DNA of 64,000 nucleotides from Cryptomeria japonica (GCF_030272615.1 NC_081412.1:548730488-548794487), one strand, 5' to 3'; counted from the first letter of the stretch, positions 13,391-35,939 are shown. The notes: generated from the letters alone by a model not told the origin. Translations and numbers: made by a program.

Positions 13391-14334
13391 TGTTGGAAAT
13401 TAACACTCATCCAATGGCTTCTGATGGTATATTATTATTCTAGGATTTTCATTGATGGTAAACATTCATGGAGATTCGATCTAGTAGCCATATTTCTTCT
13501 TTATTAGAAGCAGGTGTTAACCGGTATTTTAGGATTGGTCAGAGCAGTTTTGGTTTGGAAGCGTTTGGTGATTTTGGTGATTGGTAAATGTGTTTAGATG
13601 TTATGTGAGACCTATAAGAAGTACATGTTCATATGTTTTTGATCCAGTTCTATGTTTTGATTCGGATTCAAGTCGATTTGCAGTGACACGTTACATATTT
13701 TCATATCTTTAGAAGTGGACTTGTAAAAGATTACTTTTGGTGTGTGTGGATATATAAGATCGGTTTGGATAATAGTTTTTGGTGTGTAGTTTATGAAGTG
13801 ATATATTTTGTGTCGATTCTACACAGTTTGACTTGCACACTTTTGATCTTTGCTGATCCGGTAAGTAGAATAGAGCAGAGTAGAGTAGAAAAGCAGTTTG
13901 AAGACAGCGGATCATTTGCACTTAACTGGAACTCATCCAAGCATAGATTGATTCTATATTAGAGTTAATTCATTGTAATTCATCTTTGTATATGTTTTGT
14001 AAGGTAGTGAGTCTTCTAGGGTTGTAGTCCTTATTGTATTTAAGCAGTGAGCTCTAGGGAGTGTGCCTGAATGCTTGTGCATTCCCCTTATATTGTAATA
14101 TTTTTTTCTACTAGCCATAGTAGAATAATATTGTGGATTCAAATCCCACCATTGTTTTTTACCATTTGGATTTCCACGTAAAAATTTGGTGTTATGATTT
14201 TGTGGTTGATTATTTTATGTTCTTGCATTACAGTTTCATGTTTATGCTTTCGGTGGTTTAAAGTTAAGTTTGAAAATTTGCTAACCGGTAGATCACTGAT
14301 TCACCCCCCCTCTCAGTGATCCCTGATTCCAACA
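13391..14334 (+). repeat. 3' LTR of outer element
   Basis: This 944-bp repeat is the partner of 330-1284. A purine-rich tract lies immediately upstream, and AATTC follows at 14335-14339. Confidence 0.88.
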
Positions 14335-14339
14335 AATTC

Positions 14340-15085
14340 TAATCAAACTATTTCTTTAAAGAGAAGTTTCACTCGCTCTAACAATTTCAAAAAAGATTTT
14401 ATTAAAGACTTTAAAAGTTAAAGCCTTTAATGAATTTTTAAACTTGCTTGGGAATTAAGAGAAACTAAATTTTACATGTCATTTTCTCCTCCTATGTTTC
14501 ACATGCCTCCTTCCATGATTTTTTTTTGCTTACAAAATAATAGTTGCTAATTCACACAATTTTCTTAGCATGCATACGTTCTTTACTGGACTTTCTTTCA
14601 AGCTACAAACAATAGAAATAAAAACATATGGTAGTTCCCTTTTCTTTATAGCGTTAAAAGATGCAACAAAATCTTTACAAACTATAATCTATGATCTGGT
14701 TGTGCTGGTCTTCAAAGAATAAACCTTATTTTCTTCTACTTTTATTTTGGTCCCCTTTTTCTTCAACATCAAATTGCTCCTGATCTCCAAAATCTTTAGG
14801 TTCTCCTCCAATATTTGAGTTTCAACAATTGGTAGTATTATAATAAAAATTATATCACGTTTCATGTATTCACTAAGTCATTAAGAAAGATAAAAATTTG
14901 CACTATGTAAAACTATGGTAAAAATCCATCAAAATTTAATTACTCATTAAGAAAAGACTGCTATAAAATAATTCATAACAAATTATGTTTATGTCAATCG
15001 ATATTTGAACATGCAATAATAACAATTTTAAAGGTGTCCAATTTATTGTCTATTTTAATAAACCATCGACATAATTAGCATCCTA
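14340..15085. other. AT-rich spacer, nothing recognised
   Basis: Spacer between the outer LTR element and the 1.6 kb insertion. I see no coding signal. The last 60 bases or so resemble about 36660-36705, which suggests the left limit of the duplicated block lies near here. Confidence 0.4.
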
Positions 15086-15094
15086 TTGTAGTTA

Positions 15095-16661
15095 TCTTTT
15101 GATCAAGTGAAGAAGGGTGCCAACCCATTAGATATTCAAATCAAAAACCATCTTATAAAAAAAACCCAATGCTTGGAGCTAAAGCCTACCAAAAGCAATG
15201 AAAATTTTATATCGATTTTATATAATTATAAGAATAAACATAAATGTTTTGAGATAACCAACTAAAAACAACTAACACCAAAAATAGTAAAAAGAAACTA
15301 GTGGCATTAAGAAATATAGCCCCATCCATCCAACATTACTTTTAGCTCCTCCTCTAATTGGAGTAAGGTGTAGTTTGTCATTCCCTTAATCTGCTTGTCC
15401 TCAATCTTCACAGGAGCCTTCCTTTTCTTCTTCTTCTCAAATTTCTTTGTCCTGATCACGACCTCCATCACACTCTTCTACATCGAGGTTCTATTGATTT
15501 TGATTAGGTTCTCAATTCCTCCTTTCAATAATTTTATCCATTCTCTATTTATTTCATAGCCCAAATAGTTTTGAGAGGTTTCTAAGTTATCGACCTTAAC
15601 ATTAAGATCCTCAATTTCTGTTGCCATTTCCTGCTAGTCTTGGGTCTCATTTGTACCTCCACCAATTTCTTGGTCTTTATCATCCCCATAATCCTTTAGA
15701 CTATTAAGCCCTTCAAGAGCCTCATTGAACTATGTGTTAGCCACGTGGGATGGGAGAGTGATTCCTACAAAATCAAATTGAGGGGTTCATCCTGGGTACT
15801 TTCACTACTTTTAGAATAACTCCCATGAAAATTTGAATCCTTTGTTTGATCCTCAAATTTTTCATCATTGGGATTATTCTCTATGGCCTCAACAATTTTA
15901 GCAATAGTAGAAAGCTTAGCAAGTCTAGCAGACCTATGCTTTCTAGAGGAAGCAGTGGTGGCATCATTAGCCGGTTCACTATCAAAAATATTAATAGCAG
16001 GGGAGGAAGAAACAATAGGTTTCTTTGGGGATTTACAAACCACTTTTCTTGTCCTTAATAGACCTAGGGTGAGTGCTTCTAGGGTTACTGATAGGTTTTT
16101 TGCCCTTCTCTAGAGTAATTTTAGGATTAATGTTAATCACTAGAGGGGAGTATCATAGCCAAGATTAGGTTTTTATTTCTTGAAAGAATAAAGAAAGGAT
16201 TTTCGTAGGGAAATAGCATGGAAAGAGGACAACTCATTATCCTTTAAGGCATTTTTTCACTTCAAGTTGCATGGTAGTGGAGGGTTTTGACCCTAGTCAA
16301 TAGGAGAATTATTGGTCACAATAGGGTTAGCAACAGGCATGTTATCAAAATAATAATTAACTAAATTGCATAAATAAGACCATACTGTAATGGAGGATAA
16401 ACCCCTTCAACAACACATTTTCCCATGTAAGAGAAAAGGAAGAATGGGCAACTTATAGGTTTGTGGTGCCTTAAATGATTTAGAAGAGCAAAGTGGTAGC
16501 CATGGACCATAGGAAAACTCCCCTCTAAAGTGAAATATTTTATTAGATGATATATTACAATTTCCCATGGTGGTGACAACTCATCTCTGCTAAGTCCATT
16601 CTACTGACCTTTCAGCCTTTTTCCATCCCCAGACAACCCCTATGATGTATGAATGCATATG
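15095..16661 (-). mobile_element. 1.6 kb insertion carrying a decayed unknown ORF family
   Basis: The 9-bp repeat TTGTAGTTA occurs at 15086-15094 and 16662-16670. The paralogous block near 36718 has the same surrounding sequence once and uninterrupted, so this segment is an insertion. Read on the minus strand it has a domain with the core HFALLNHLRH (16579-16361), then a Ser/Lys/Arg-rich linker (16043-15765), then helical basic sequence to about 15350. The same core recurs near 56960 on the plus strand. I see no terminal inverted repeats or poly(A). A 9-bp duplication would fit Mutator-like transposition, but the class is unresolved. The contents are degraded. Confidence 0.6.
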
Positions 16662-16670
16662 TTGTAGTTA

Positions 16671-17044
16671 GTTGTTCACATAATTAACATATAAATTTGT
16701 AGAAATGACTATCTAGCATGTATGAACATATAAGTTATGGTGTATGAGGGTAACTTATGTATTGGTGCATTCGAGGCGTTGGATAGCCATTTCCTAAATT
16801 TGTAAACTCTATTGATGAATCAAGAAGTGAATGTGTTTTTTGTTTCAGTTATTGTTTGTACACATTTCTCATGTTCCCATGACAACTCTACAAAAGAATG
16901 CTGCATTGTCGTAGATAAAATAAGACACAATATAAATTATAACATTTAATTAAAAGTAGACTAAAACAAAGTAGTCTTGGTGAAAGAATATTCAACCATG
17001 TTCATCGAGGCAACCAAACCACAAGAAATTTTTTTATAATTTAC
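16671..17044. other. Duplicated-block sequence, non-coding
   Basis: The sequence resembles parts of 36725-37270, including ATAAAATAAGA and the stretch around ACCACAAGAAA. It is part of the segment shared by the two ABCB blocks. No gene is seen. Confidence 0.5.
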
Positions 17045-17143
17045 TAACACTTGCAAGAAAAATACTAGCTCTCATTGTTGGCAATGTATCGGGAAGAAGC
17101 ACTATAGATTCTCTTCTGGAAGGGTATTATGAACCTATGCAAG
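17045..17143 (+). pseudogene. ABCB exon-6 fragment, inverted relic downstream of gene A
   Basis: The plus strand reads LARKILALIVGNVSGRST followed by LLEGYYEPMQ, then a GT donor at 17144. This is the end of exon 6 of the neighbouring ABCB genes (LIPARKTVALVGSSGSGKST and [11 protein letters not shown]), including a degenerate Walker A with Lys replaced by Arg and one extra residue. It lies in the opposite orientation to gene A and has no other exons around it. The corresponding relic beyond gene B (37520-38290) is longer, so this one has lost sequence. It is a dead gene fragment. Confidence 0.8.
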
Positions 17144-18117
17144 GTATAGTTTGTTCACTCTTGTATATCCTTTTGTCATCTTCACTAGATATCAATGTTA
17201 CTTTTAATATTTTTATAAATGACTTGCTTGTATTTTAGTATTCTTTGATAAGCTGATTATTGTTTAATTTTATTTTTATTTACATTTTTCAAAAATTTAA
17301 ATGATCTAAATTTTATTAAAATTATAATTTAAATTAAAATAATTTAAATTTCTTAAATATTTTTTTTATTAATTAAAAATAATCTAATTATTTCTATTGC
17401 ATTATATTTTTAATATAATTTTAAAACAATAAAAAAAAAATTAAAAAAAAAATCATTGTTTTTTACTAATTGATTCCTCTATATGTTGGGTAGTATTTGA
17501 TTTTTAATTCTTTTATTTTAAGTTAAAGTTCCTTTGCAAGATGCATAATAGCTATATTAAAATAATAATTCCTAAAAGTATATTTTCATTATGAAAAAAA
17601 TCATTTCTTTTTTTACCAATAGATTCCTCTCTATGTTGGGTATTTTGATTTTTCTTTAAGTTATATTCTTAAAGAATGTAATTCCCTTTGCCAAATGCAT
17701 AATAGAAATCTTAAAATGATATTTTCATTATGAATGATAGTTTAATGATATCATTATAGCAGTTTCTTCTATTTTTTCCTAATGTCTTCTTAGGAGTTTT
17801 AAAAATCTTTTCTTGGCATTACCCTAGTGACACTTTTTGGAAAAGATTATTCTGATGTCATGTTTTGATTTCCATATCTTATTTGTCATTTTTTATTCAT
17901 TGTACTTTCTTCATAGATAGGTGTCTCATTTTTGGTTGGTTAAACCCTAAACCCTAAACCCTAAACCCTAAAAAAATATTTTTCTTTTATCTATAGTCAC
18001 ACATTTTGTTTTTGTTGGTTTTGATGATTGATCATAGTAAATAAATAACTTCCTAAACTATTTTTTACATTTGATTCTTGACTACAATCACATAGTACGA
18101 ATATTAATTTTTTGGTT
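17144..18117. other. Shared downstream block with telomere-like patch
   Basis: AT-rich sequence with patchy similarity to 38290-38985 (for example the phrases around GATTCCTCT and TTTTCATTATGA). It belongs to the duplicated block. No coding signal. Confidence 0.45.
17941..17973 (-). repeat. Interstitial telomere-type repeat (TTTAGGG)n
   Basis: About four and a half units of CCCTAAA lie in direct array, equal to TTTAGGG on the minus strand, the Arabidopsis-type plant telomere unit. It is absent from the matching stretch of the other block near 38940. Confidence 0.8.
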
Positions 18118-18122
18118 GATTT

Positions 18123-18478
18123 TGTTAGAGTATTTGGGTATTTACTTGATTGATTAAACATTCTTTGTTTAATTATTTAAGCTCCCTTTATCTCTTTTAC
18201 ACTTAAGCTAACTTTAGGTGCATATAATTAATTATTATGTGCAAACCTAGGTTTTCCCTTTTTAGGGTTTCTTGACCTATTAAAGGTTGAGTTCTTTCTT
18301 TTCATTGTAAGAATCACATTACATATTTTTGTGAATATTGAGCTCTCTCTTTTTGAGCATATTCTCTGTGTTTTGTATGTTCTTCAGATTTTGCTTCATT
18401 GCTTCTCCTTGTAATAGGTTATTCGGCTTGCAGAAGATCTTCAGGCTCCTGTGGTGTTGTATTTTCTCAACTCCTATA
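18123..18478 (+). mobile_element. Solo LTR (356 bp)
   Basis: The segment starts TGTTAGAG and is flanked by the 5-bp repeat GATTT (18118-18122 and 18479-18483). The paralogous position near 46290 reads TTGGTTGATTTGACACC with a single GATTT and no insert, which is the empty site. It has no internal coding sequence and ends CCTATA rather than a perfect CA. A solo LTR left by recombination is the simplest reading. The orientation assumes a TG start on the plus strand. Confidence 0.7.
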
Positions 18479-18483
18479 GATTT

Positions 18484-19771
18484 GACCCCAATGTTACTTC
18501 AACATCCTTCTTAACATTTAAATATAGTAGTCCTTTGTGGACAAAAGAGTAGATAGATATTTTTTTCTAGCTTTGTCATTGAATGTTTTCAATCCACCAT
18601 TTTGCAAAAAAAAGCGTCAAAGGACCTCTTTGTTCTTCACATAGAAAGTCATTTGGTTAATTATATAACTTTCAAGGAGATTTCTTTATTTGAAATCGGT
18701 AATGTCAATTAAATATTATAGTTGTCTATATTAATATTATCAAATATTGGATTTGCTACTCTTGGATAGCATATAAATGTTTTGCTTCCTCTATTATATA
18801 TTTCCTTTCTATTAGATTCAAATTTATCACTAATCATTTATCATTTTGGCTGAATTTGAGTCTACCACTTTTTTTGTCTTCTTGTCTACATTTGCACATA
18901 CATAGTAATTAGATTCTCAAGATTCAGATTATTTTTATTTTACATTTTATCTCATAATAATAATATCTATAGATGAAGTTTTTATGATTTGTTGCACTTT
19001 ATTAGCTTATTTTAGGTGCCCTTAAGCTAAGTACACATGTGTAGACACACATACACATAGGCCTTACTCTTAAGGATATAGGCACTAAGTACACACTTTC
19101 CAATCTTTTTTAGTTGACTATGTGTGAAATCAAAAGATTTGTAATAGTAATATAACTTGAAGGAAAGCTCACAAACAATCACTCTATTCTCTTGTATCCC
19201 CCCAGCATAGGTTGTACATAAGACCACTTTGCAAGACTAAAATGTAAAATAAATTTTTTCTTTTATTATGATATCTTTAATTCTTCTTTGTACATTTAGT
19301 TATGTATTTATTATTATTGTCTTCTAAATATTATGATACATTCACATTATTTTACATTTTCATTATATACAATGGATAAGCTAACACTTAATAGTATCTT
19401 ATTGTTTTAATCTTTATATTCCACTTCACTTCTTCATATATTAAATTTCAGATTAATCATTTTTTATTAATCATCTTAAATTTTATACTTTGTTTATGTT
19501 TTTAACAACTTATTATCAATCCAAAATTAAATTAAATTTATATTGAATTAAAGAAATTATTATTTTTTTAATAAAAAATCTAATCACCAATAAAATCTAT
19601 TCATTCAATAAAAATATTTGCAAATTTTAATAAATAAACTTTAAATATAAAATATTTCTAACACAACCATAATAAAATCCATTGCTATAAATACTCCTAG
19701 GGCAGGAGCTAATAATTATTCTAATATTATCATTTTCACTATGCTCATTAGACAACCCAAAGCGACATAAA
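18484..19771. other. 3' flank of gene A, shared with gene B
   Basis: This aligns with about 46300-47499 downstream of gene B, for example around CACACATACACATA and GGTTGTACATA. It probably contains the 3' UTR and terminator of gene A at its right end. The polyadenylation site is not resolved. No other gene is seen. Confidence 0.55.
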
Positions 19772-31690
<11,919 letters not shown>

Positions 31691-31783
31691 GCTAAGGCTT
31701 TCGGAAGACTTCTTTAAACTGGTTTTCCAGCAACTTATTATGGCTGAAGAATTGATAGATGAGTTGAAGTTAAGAGGAAGCAT

Positions 31784-32376
31784 TTCTTCGTTTCTGTCGA
31801 TCTGGTTTGATTTTGAATCTGCAAGAAAATGATTCGGGGAATCCGAAGCCTGATTGTAATCATAATATTTTTTCTTGTGATTTGGTTACCTTGGAGAAAA
31901 CGGGTATTCTTATGGTGACCGTAGTTTATTTGAGTCCAGTTTTTCCTAGAGCTTATCTAGCCCGTATGTTATAATTTACGTTAAATCTTATATTATCTAA
32001 GTGCCAGTATATTCTTTTGCCGAGCCGGCTGAGAATTTGGACACTCGGCTGCCTGCCGTGTCTGTTTGCAGACGCCGGCTGCCTATTGAAGCCTCGGAAA
32101 AAGAAAACTTAATTTCTTTTTGAAGTACAGTCCAGAAACATTGTTCTATGCGAGATTTGACCTCACAATAGCATATATCTATATATAACTAACCGATGGG
32201 GGACAAGAAAATTACTCCTATCAACTTTTCTTAATTAGTTTCTAGTTTCAACTATATTAATTTAATTTAATATATCATAAATCCCGAGAGCTTATAATAC
32301 ATTTAGTGTCACGAAGTTTATAATTTGGCTAAATAGCTCCCTTCTTATTGAATTTTTTTTTATAGCTCTCCTCTTA
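31784..32376 (-). promoter_or_regulatory. Upstream region of gene A (candidate promoter)
   Basis: This is 5' flank of gene A, patchily similar to 54396-55060 upstream of gene B. A TATATATAGATATAT-like stretch on the minus strand at about 32175-32197 is a possible TATA region, some 490 bp before the chosen start. A GC-rich patch with repeated GCCGGCTG/CGGCTGCC words (about 32020-32090) is unique to gene A. No transcription start can be fixed from sequence. Confidence 0.3.
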
Positions 32377-32814
32377 GGGCATGTTCTCATGCTGCTGCTT
32401 AGCTTATTTTGGCTAGCAGCCATTTTAGGGATTATTTGTTAAGCAGCTGACTCCATGAATATTTATCTTTGCTGCTTATTTTTAAGAAAAACATCTTAAA
32501 TTTGTATTAATAGAATTAATACTATTTTGTGCACTTAAAATTTGGGAAAAAAAAGGAAAAAAAATCTTAAAAAAAAGAGGGAAAGAAAATTGTGGAGCCA
32601 TGTGGCGTTTTTGTTAATAAGCAGCCACTACTTATTTCCAGCCCCCCCTTTTGTTCCATAGCTTATTTCTAATTCCTAAACAATAGTTGCTCCACCAAAA
32701 TAGGGAAAGATTCTCAATTGTCCTTTTTTTGATAATTTTTAAGTTGCATGGGAACACTTAACTGCTTAAATTTAAGCAGAAAATAGAGCTAAGCAGCCGC
32801 ATGGGAACATGATG
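32377..32814. mobile_element. Tourist-like MITE (438 bp)
   Basis: Inverted terminal repeats read CATGTTCTCATGCTGCTGC near the left end and, reverse-complemented from the right end, CATGTTCCCATGCGGCTGC, both continuing TTAGCT. The flanks carry TTA at 32374-32376 and 32815-32817, the 3-bp duplication of PIF/Harbinger. The matching site upstream of gene B near 55050 reads TATTAATGTGTGG without the insert, which is the empty site. No coding capacity. It lies about 700-1100 bp upstream of gene A. Confidence 0.75.
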
Positions 32815-32852
32815 TTAGTGTGTGGTTACTTTCATTTGGGATATAATATGTT

Positions 32853-33221
32853 TGTAGATTCTTCAAACACATGCAAATACAATAAGATTACTAAAGAACA
32901 AAGAAAGATTGAACACACACACAAACATAAAATCTTTATTGAAATTCAAGAACTGATTACATATATCAGAACATGTTCTTAATAGCACAATAAAGCAGTA
33001 TTTAATAGAGGTTGCAGCCTCTTAGAAAAAATAGTCCACTCCTATATTTAGGTTGATTATCATCATGCATTCTACAAGCATTATTTGCAGTTCCAAAAAT
33101 AAATAAATGGCAACTAAATCTTAACTGACTATTCAAAAATAGAATTGAGAATAAGTTTCTTGCACGACATTGCATGGTCAATGTGTGGATGGCGGTGAGG
33201 CTCATGCATCATATTCCAACA
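32853..33221 (-). repeat. Left LTR (3' LTR) of the G-patch element
   Basis: A 369-bp direct repeat of 35054-35440. It lacks about 18 bp present in the partner (around ACTATTCAATGACC). Confidence 0.85.
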
Positions 33222-33630
33222 CACTCCCCCTTGATGCTGAGACTCTCAATCTGATCTCAAACCTCTGAAAGGTGGATCTTTGCAACTCGATGTGGCAAAG
33301 TCCAAACCCCTGCAACTAACTGTGCAACACCAATCATAGCAAGCAATCATCTGCTCCTTGACTCGAACATCCAAACTCTTCCCGATCACTTTTTCGGTTT
33401 ACATGCAAGCATTTAGGCTTATACAACCTTCTAAACATATTTGTTAATTTTTGCCAATAAGAACCATCGATGCAACCATAATCAATCTACATACAACCTT
33501 TTGTAGATTGTCCATTTCTTTCTCTATTCCAACATGTCCTTTCACAATGATTCTTCAACCCACAAATTGATCAAGGGTAAAGATCCCAACAATTTTCTAC
33601 TTTATGTCCTTCTCTATGATAATGCGAGCA

Positions 33631-33999
33631 CTAAATTCTTTCAGCTGATTTGCACGGTCTTGTAACACTAGCAACATCAAATATCTCTTTCTTAACATAT
33701 CCTAAGCCTTCATACTTAGGCCTCATAATTGGCTGAATGGGCTCTTGAATTCCTTTCTCATGTTTTCCAAGTCCTCTTCCTTTATAGCCCATTTTCTGCA
33801 TCATCTTCATACCAATATTATTTTTTAAATGGCCTTTGTTTCTAATATCACAACTTGCACCTGTGCATGCAAACACATCCTTACTTTCAACTTCACAATC
33901 TTCACTTGAAGAAGCTTTAGCTACATCATCCATATGAATTGAAGGACACAAATCACTTGTATCACATGCAGCATCACACACTATTGGTTTTGATTTCAA
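33631..33999 (-). pseudogene. G-patch domain coding stretch in LTR element
   Basis: About 122 codons. The first half is acidic/Cys-containing (CDTSDLCPSIHMDD...) and the second half is a G-patch: MKMMQKMGYKGRGLGKHEKG, then IQEPIQPIMRP and GLGYVKKE. G-patches bind RNA or activate DEAH-box helicases in host proteins, and one occurs next to the protease in betaretroviruses. Here the domain is inside an LTR element that has no polymerase. A structural RNA-binding role is an inference. The fossil state is recorded with the parent element. Confidence 0.7.
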
Positions 34000-34003
34000 A
34001 ATC

Positions 34004-34252
34004 TCATTTTCTTTTTTCTAACAATTTTAACTTATTTTCCAAATCTTCATTCATCTTTTTTATTTTCTCCAATTCCCTTTCAAGATTATTGTTTTCACAA
34101 GAACTATCATAGATATCTTTTCTCAATTGTTTTATTGTTTCTATCAAATCTGAATTACACTTCTTTGTTTTCATCAATTCTTCATTCAAACAATCTTTCT
34201 CACAAAGTAAACTTGCAGTTTCTTTCTTAGCTTTTTTTCCTATTTTCCCCAT
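34004..34252 (-). pseudogene. Coiled-coil coding stretch in LTR element
   Basis: About 82 codons, Lys/Glu/Asn/Leu-rich with heptad spacing (for example NNLERELEKIKKMNEDLENK), predicted as a coiled coil by eye. It lies just upstream of the G-patch stretch in the element's sense direction and starts MGKIGKKAKK. A related stretch occurs on the minus strand at about 36296-36050. Confidence 0.6.
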
Positions 34253-35053
34253 TTAAATAAATTGAAAATTATTGGATTCTTCAATTTATAAAAGACAAAC
34301 CAAAAAAAACAAAAAACTTTCCCAACTGTTCTCTCTTCTTCTTAAAAAAAAAAACTTCAATTCTTTTCTATTTGGCAGCTTCTTCAAGGGTTTTGAACAC
34401 TTCTTTTACTTTTTCGGCAATGGCAATTAATAATTTCGCCGTAACTTTGTAATTGACAACATTTAATGGCTTGTACTAACATGCAAGGGCCTCAACATTC
34501 GAATTCACTAATTTCTGTACTCTTACGGTGATTCTTCTCTAGCCCGTGCTCTACTTTCCAAACAAACTAAAGTCTTATGAGACAATACTCCAAACCCACG
34601 ATCTTTGCCTTCTACGCCTTCTCCATGAACTGTATTACCTTAAGTGATTTCTTCCAACTTGGGCAGCAACAACTTCTTGGTAGTGCTTTTCCTTAATTGT
34701 ATACTAGCATCTCCACTTTTTAAAACTCTATGATCTCTTCAAATTGTAGATTTGTTTGCTAACAAAATCTAAGATTTCCTTATAGGGCTAGCTTCAAACT
34801 TATTTTGTTTTTTCCCAAATCAGCAACAATGATATCTTTTCTTTTCTTCTTCAAAGGCAACCTTAGTAGCTTTCAGGCTTTCAACAAAGTCTGCAATTTT
34901 TTCTTAATAGCTCCTCCAATCAATTTCTGGCAATCTTTTCATCGATCTCTATCTTCTACCTCATGCTACGATCCACACTAACCTTTCTCCTTGCAAAAAT
35001 CTTTTCACAAATCTGCTCCCCATCCAAGAACTCTCAGCTGCTCTAATAGCATT

Positions 35054-35440
35054 TGTAGATTCTTCAAGCACATGCAAATACAATAAGATTGCTAAAGAAC
35101 AGAGAAAGATTGAACATACACACAAACATAAAATCTTTATTGAAATTAAAGAACTGATTACATCTTTCAGAACATGTGCTTAATAAAACAATATACTAGT
35201 ATTTTATAGAGGTTGCAACCTCTTAGAAAAAATAGTCCACTCCTATATTTAAGTTGATTATCATCATGCATTCTACATGCATTATTTAAACTATTCAATG
35301 ACCTGGCAGTTCCAAAAATAAATAAATGGCAACTAAATCTTAACTGACTATTCAAAAATAGAATTGAGAATAAGTTTCATGTACGACACTGCATGGTCGG
35401 TGCATGCATGGCAGTGAGGCTCATGCATGATATGCCAACA
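35054..35440 (-). repeat. Right LTR (5' LTR) of the G-patch element
   Basis: A 387-bp direct repeat of 32853-33221, followed by the target copy ATGTT. Confidence 0.85.
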
Positions 35441-35594
35441 ATGTTTACCATGTCTGGGATATGCTTGGCAAAAGTCTTCTATAGTGAGCGACGTTTACAG
35501 TTAGTTCAATCTATCAACATTTTAGTTGTGTATTACTTGTAGAAGTTGCTTTATAGACTTGAACAATCTTCTCAAACATATCACGAAATGAATA

Positions 35595-35840
35595 AATATG
35601 TATATATGTGTATATGTATATGTATAGCATATGTATATATGTATATTTATATATGTATATGCATATGTATATGTATGTATGTATATACATCTATATATGT
35701 GTGTGTGCATGCACACACACACATAATATATATGTAGTGCGTGCGCACACACACACATATGTATGTATATTTACATGTACATGTACATATACTTATATAT
35801 ACATACATATACATATACACACATATATACACATATTTAT

Positions 35841-35878
<38 letters not shown>

Positions 35879-35905
35879 GCACACACACACACACATATAT
35901 ATATT
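35595..35905. repeat. (TA/TG)n and (CA)n compound microsatellite
   Basis: Mixed TATATG and CACACATA tracts, including a CA run at about 35840-35895. Translations such as YIYIC or HTHTHT are repeat artefacts. The tract sits between the two ABCB blocks. Confidence 0.95.
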
Positions 35906-35939
35906 ATGAATGGCGGATTAATATAAATCATATTTGATA

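Larger units (their letters stand above)
330..14334 (+). mobile_element. Outer LTR retroelement without recognisable pol, holding a nested Copia
   Basis: Long direct repeats bound this element: 330-1284 and 13391-14334. Both begin TGTTGG, and the 3' copy ends TTCCAACA. The 5-bp target duplication AATTC lies at 325-329 and 14335-14339, so both ends are original. A primer-binding site like tRNA-iMet (TGGTATCAAAGC) follows the 5' LTR, and a purine tract (AAAGAGGGAGAT) precedes the 3' LTR. Without the nested Copia at 3578-10533 the element is about 7.05 kb. The first part encodes an acidic coiled-coil segment (from about 1383), then several CCHC-type zinc knuckles (about 2030-2350), which is gag-like. 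The remaining coding region (about 2917-3577 and 10534-13105) is a lysine/glutamate-rich protein of no family I can name. I find no protease, integrase, reverse transcriptase or RNase H. It is a broken fossil with multiple breaks, most like the TR-GAG/LARD class of non-autonomous elements. Confidence 0.85.
32853..35440 (-). mobile_element. Short LTR retroelement encoding coiled-coil and G-patch segments
   Basis: LTRs are 32853-33221 and 35054-35440. They start TGTAGATTC and end CCAACA. The target duplication is ATGTT (32848-32852 and 35441-35445). Orientation is minus: the complement of a purine tract (CTCCCCCTT) abuts the left LTR, and a primer-binding-site-like word (GCTATTAGAGCAGC) abuts the right LTR. 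The 1.8 kb interior encodes a coiled-coil stretch (34252-34004) and a stretch with a G-patch domain (33999-33631: MGYKGRGLGKHEKGIQEPI, later GLGY). No reverse transcriptase, integrase or RNase H is present, so it is non-autonomous. The ends look whole and the interior has few visible breaks. The gene B block lacks it, so it inserted after the duplication or was lost there. Confidence 0.85.

Noticed and set aside
18123-18478. A small gene or SINE
   Set aside because: No open frame or pol III boxes. The TG start, 5-bp duplication and empty site fit a solo LTR.
31691-31783. Upstream ATG of gene A at 31783
   Set aside because: In frame, but the corresponding sequence of gene B does not extend the frame. 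The start at 31690 is shared, so I preferred it without excluding the longer form.
32377-32814. hAT-type MITE with an 8-bp duplication
   Set aside because: No 8-bp repeat flanks it. The TTA pair and the empty site in block B fit PIF/Harbinger better.
35522-35937. Open frames rich in His-Thr, Tyr-Ile or Cys-Val
   Set aside because: They come from the CA/TA microsatellite.
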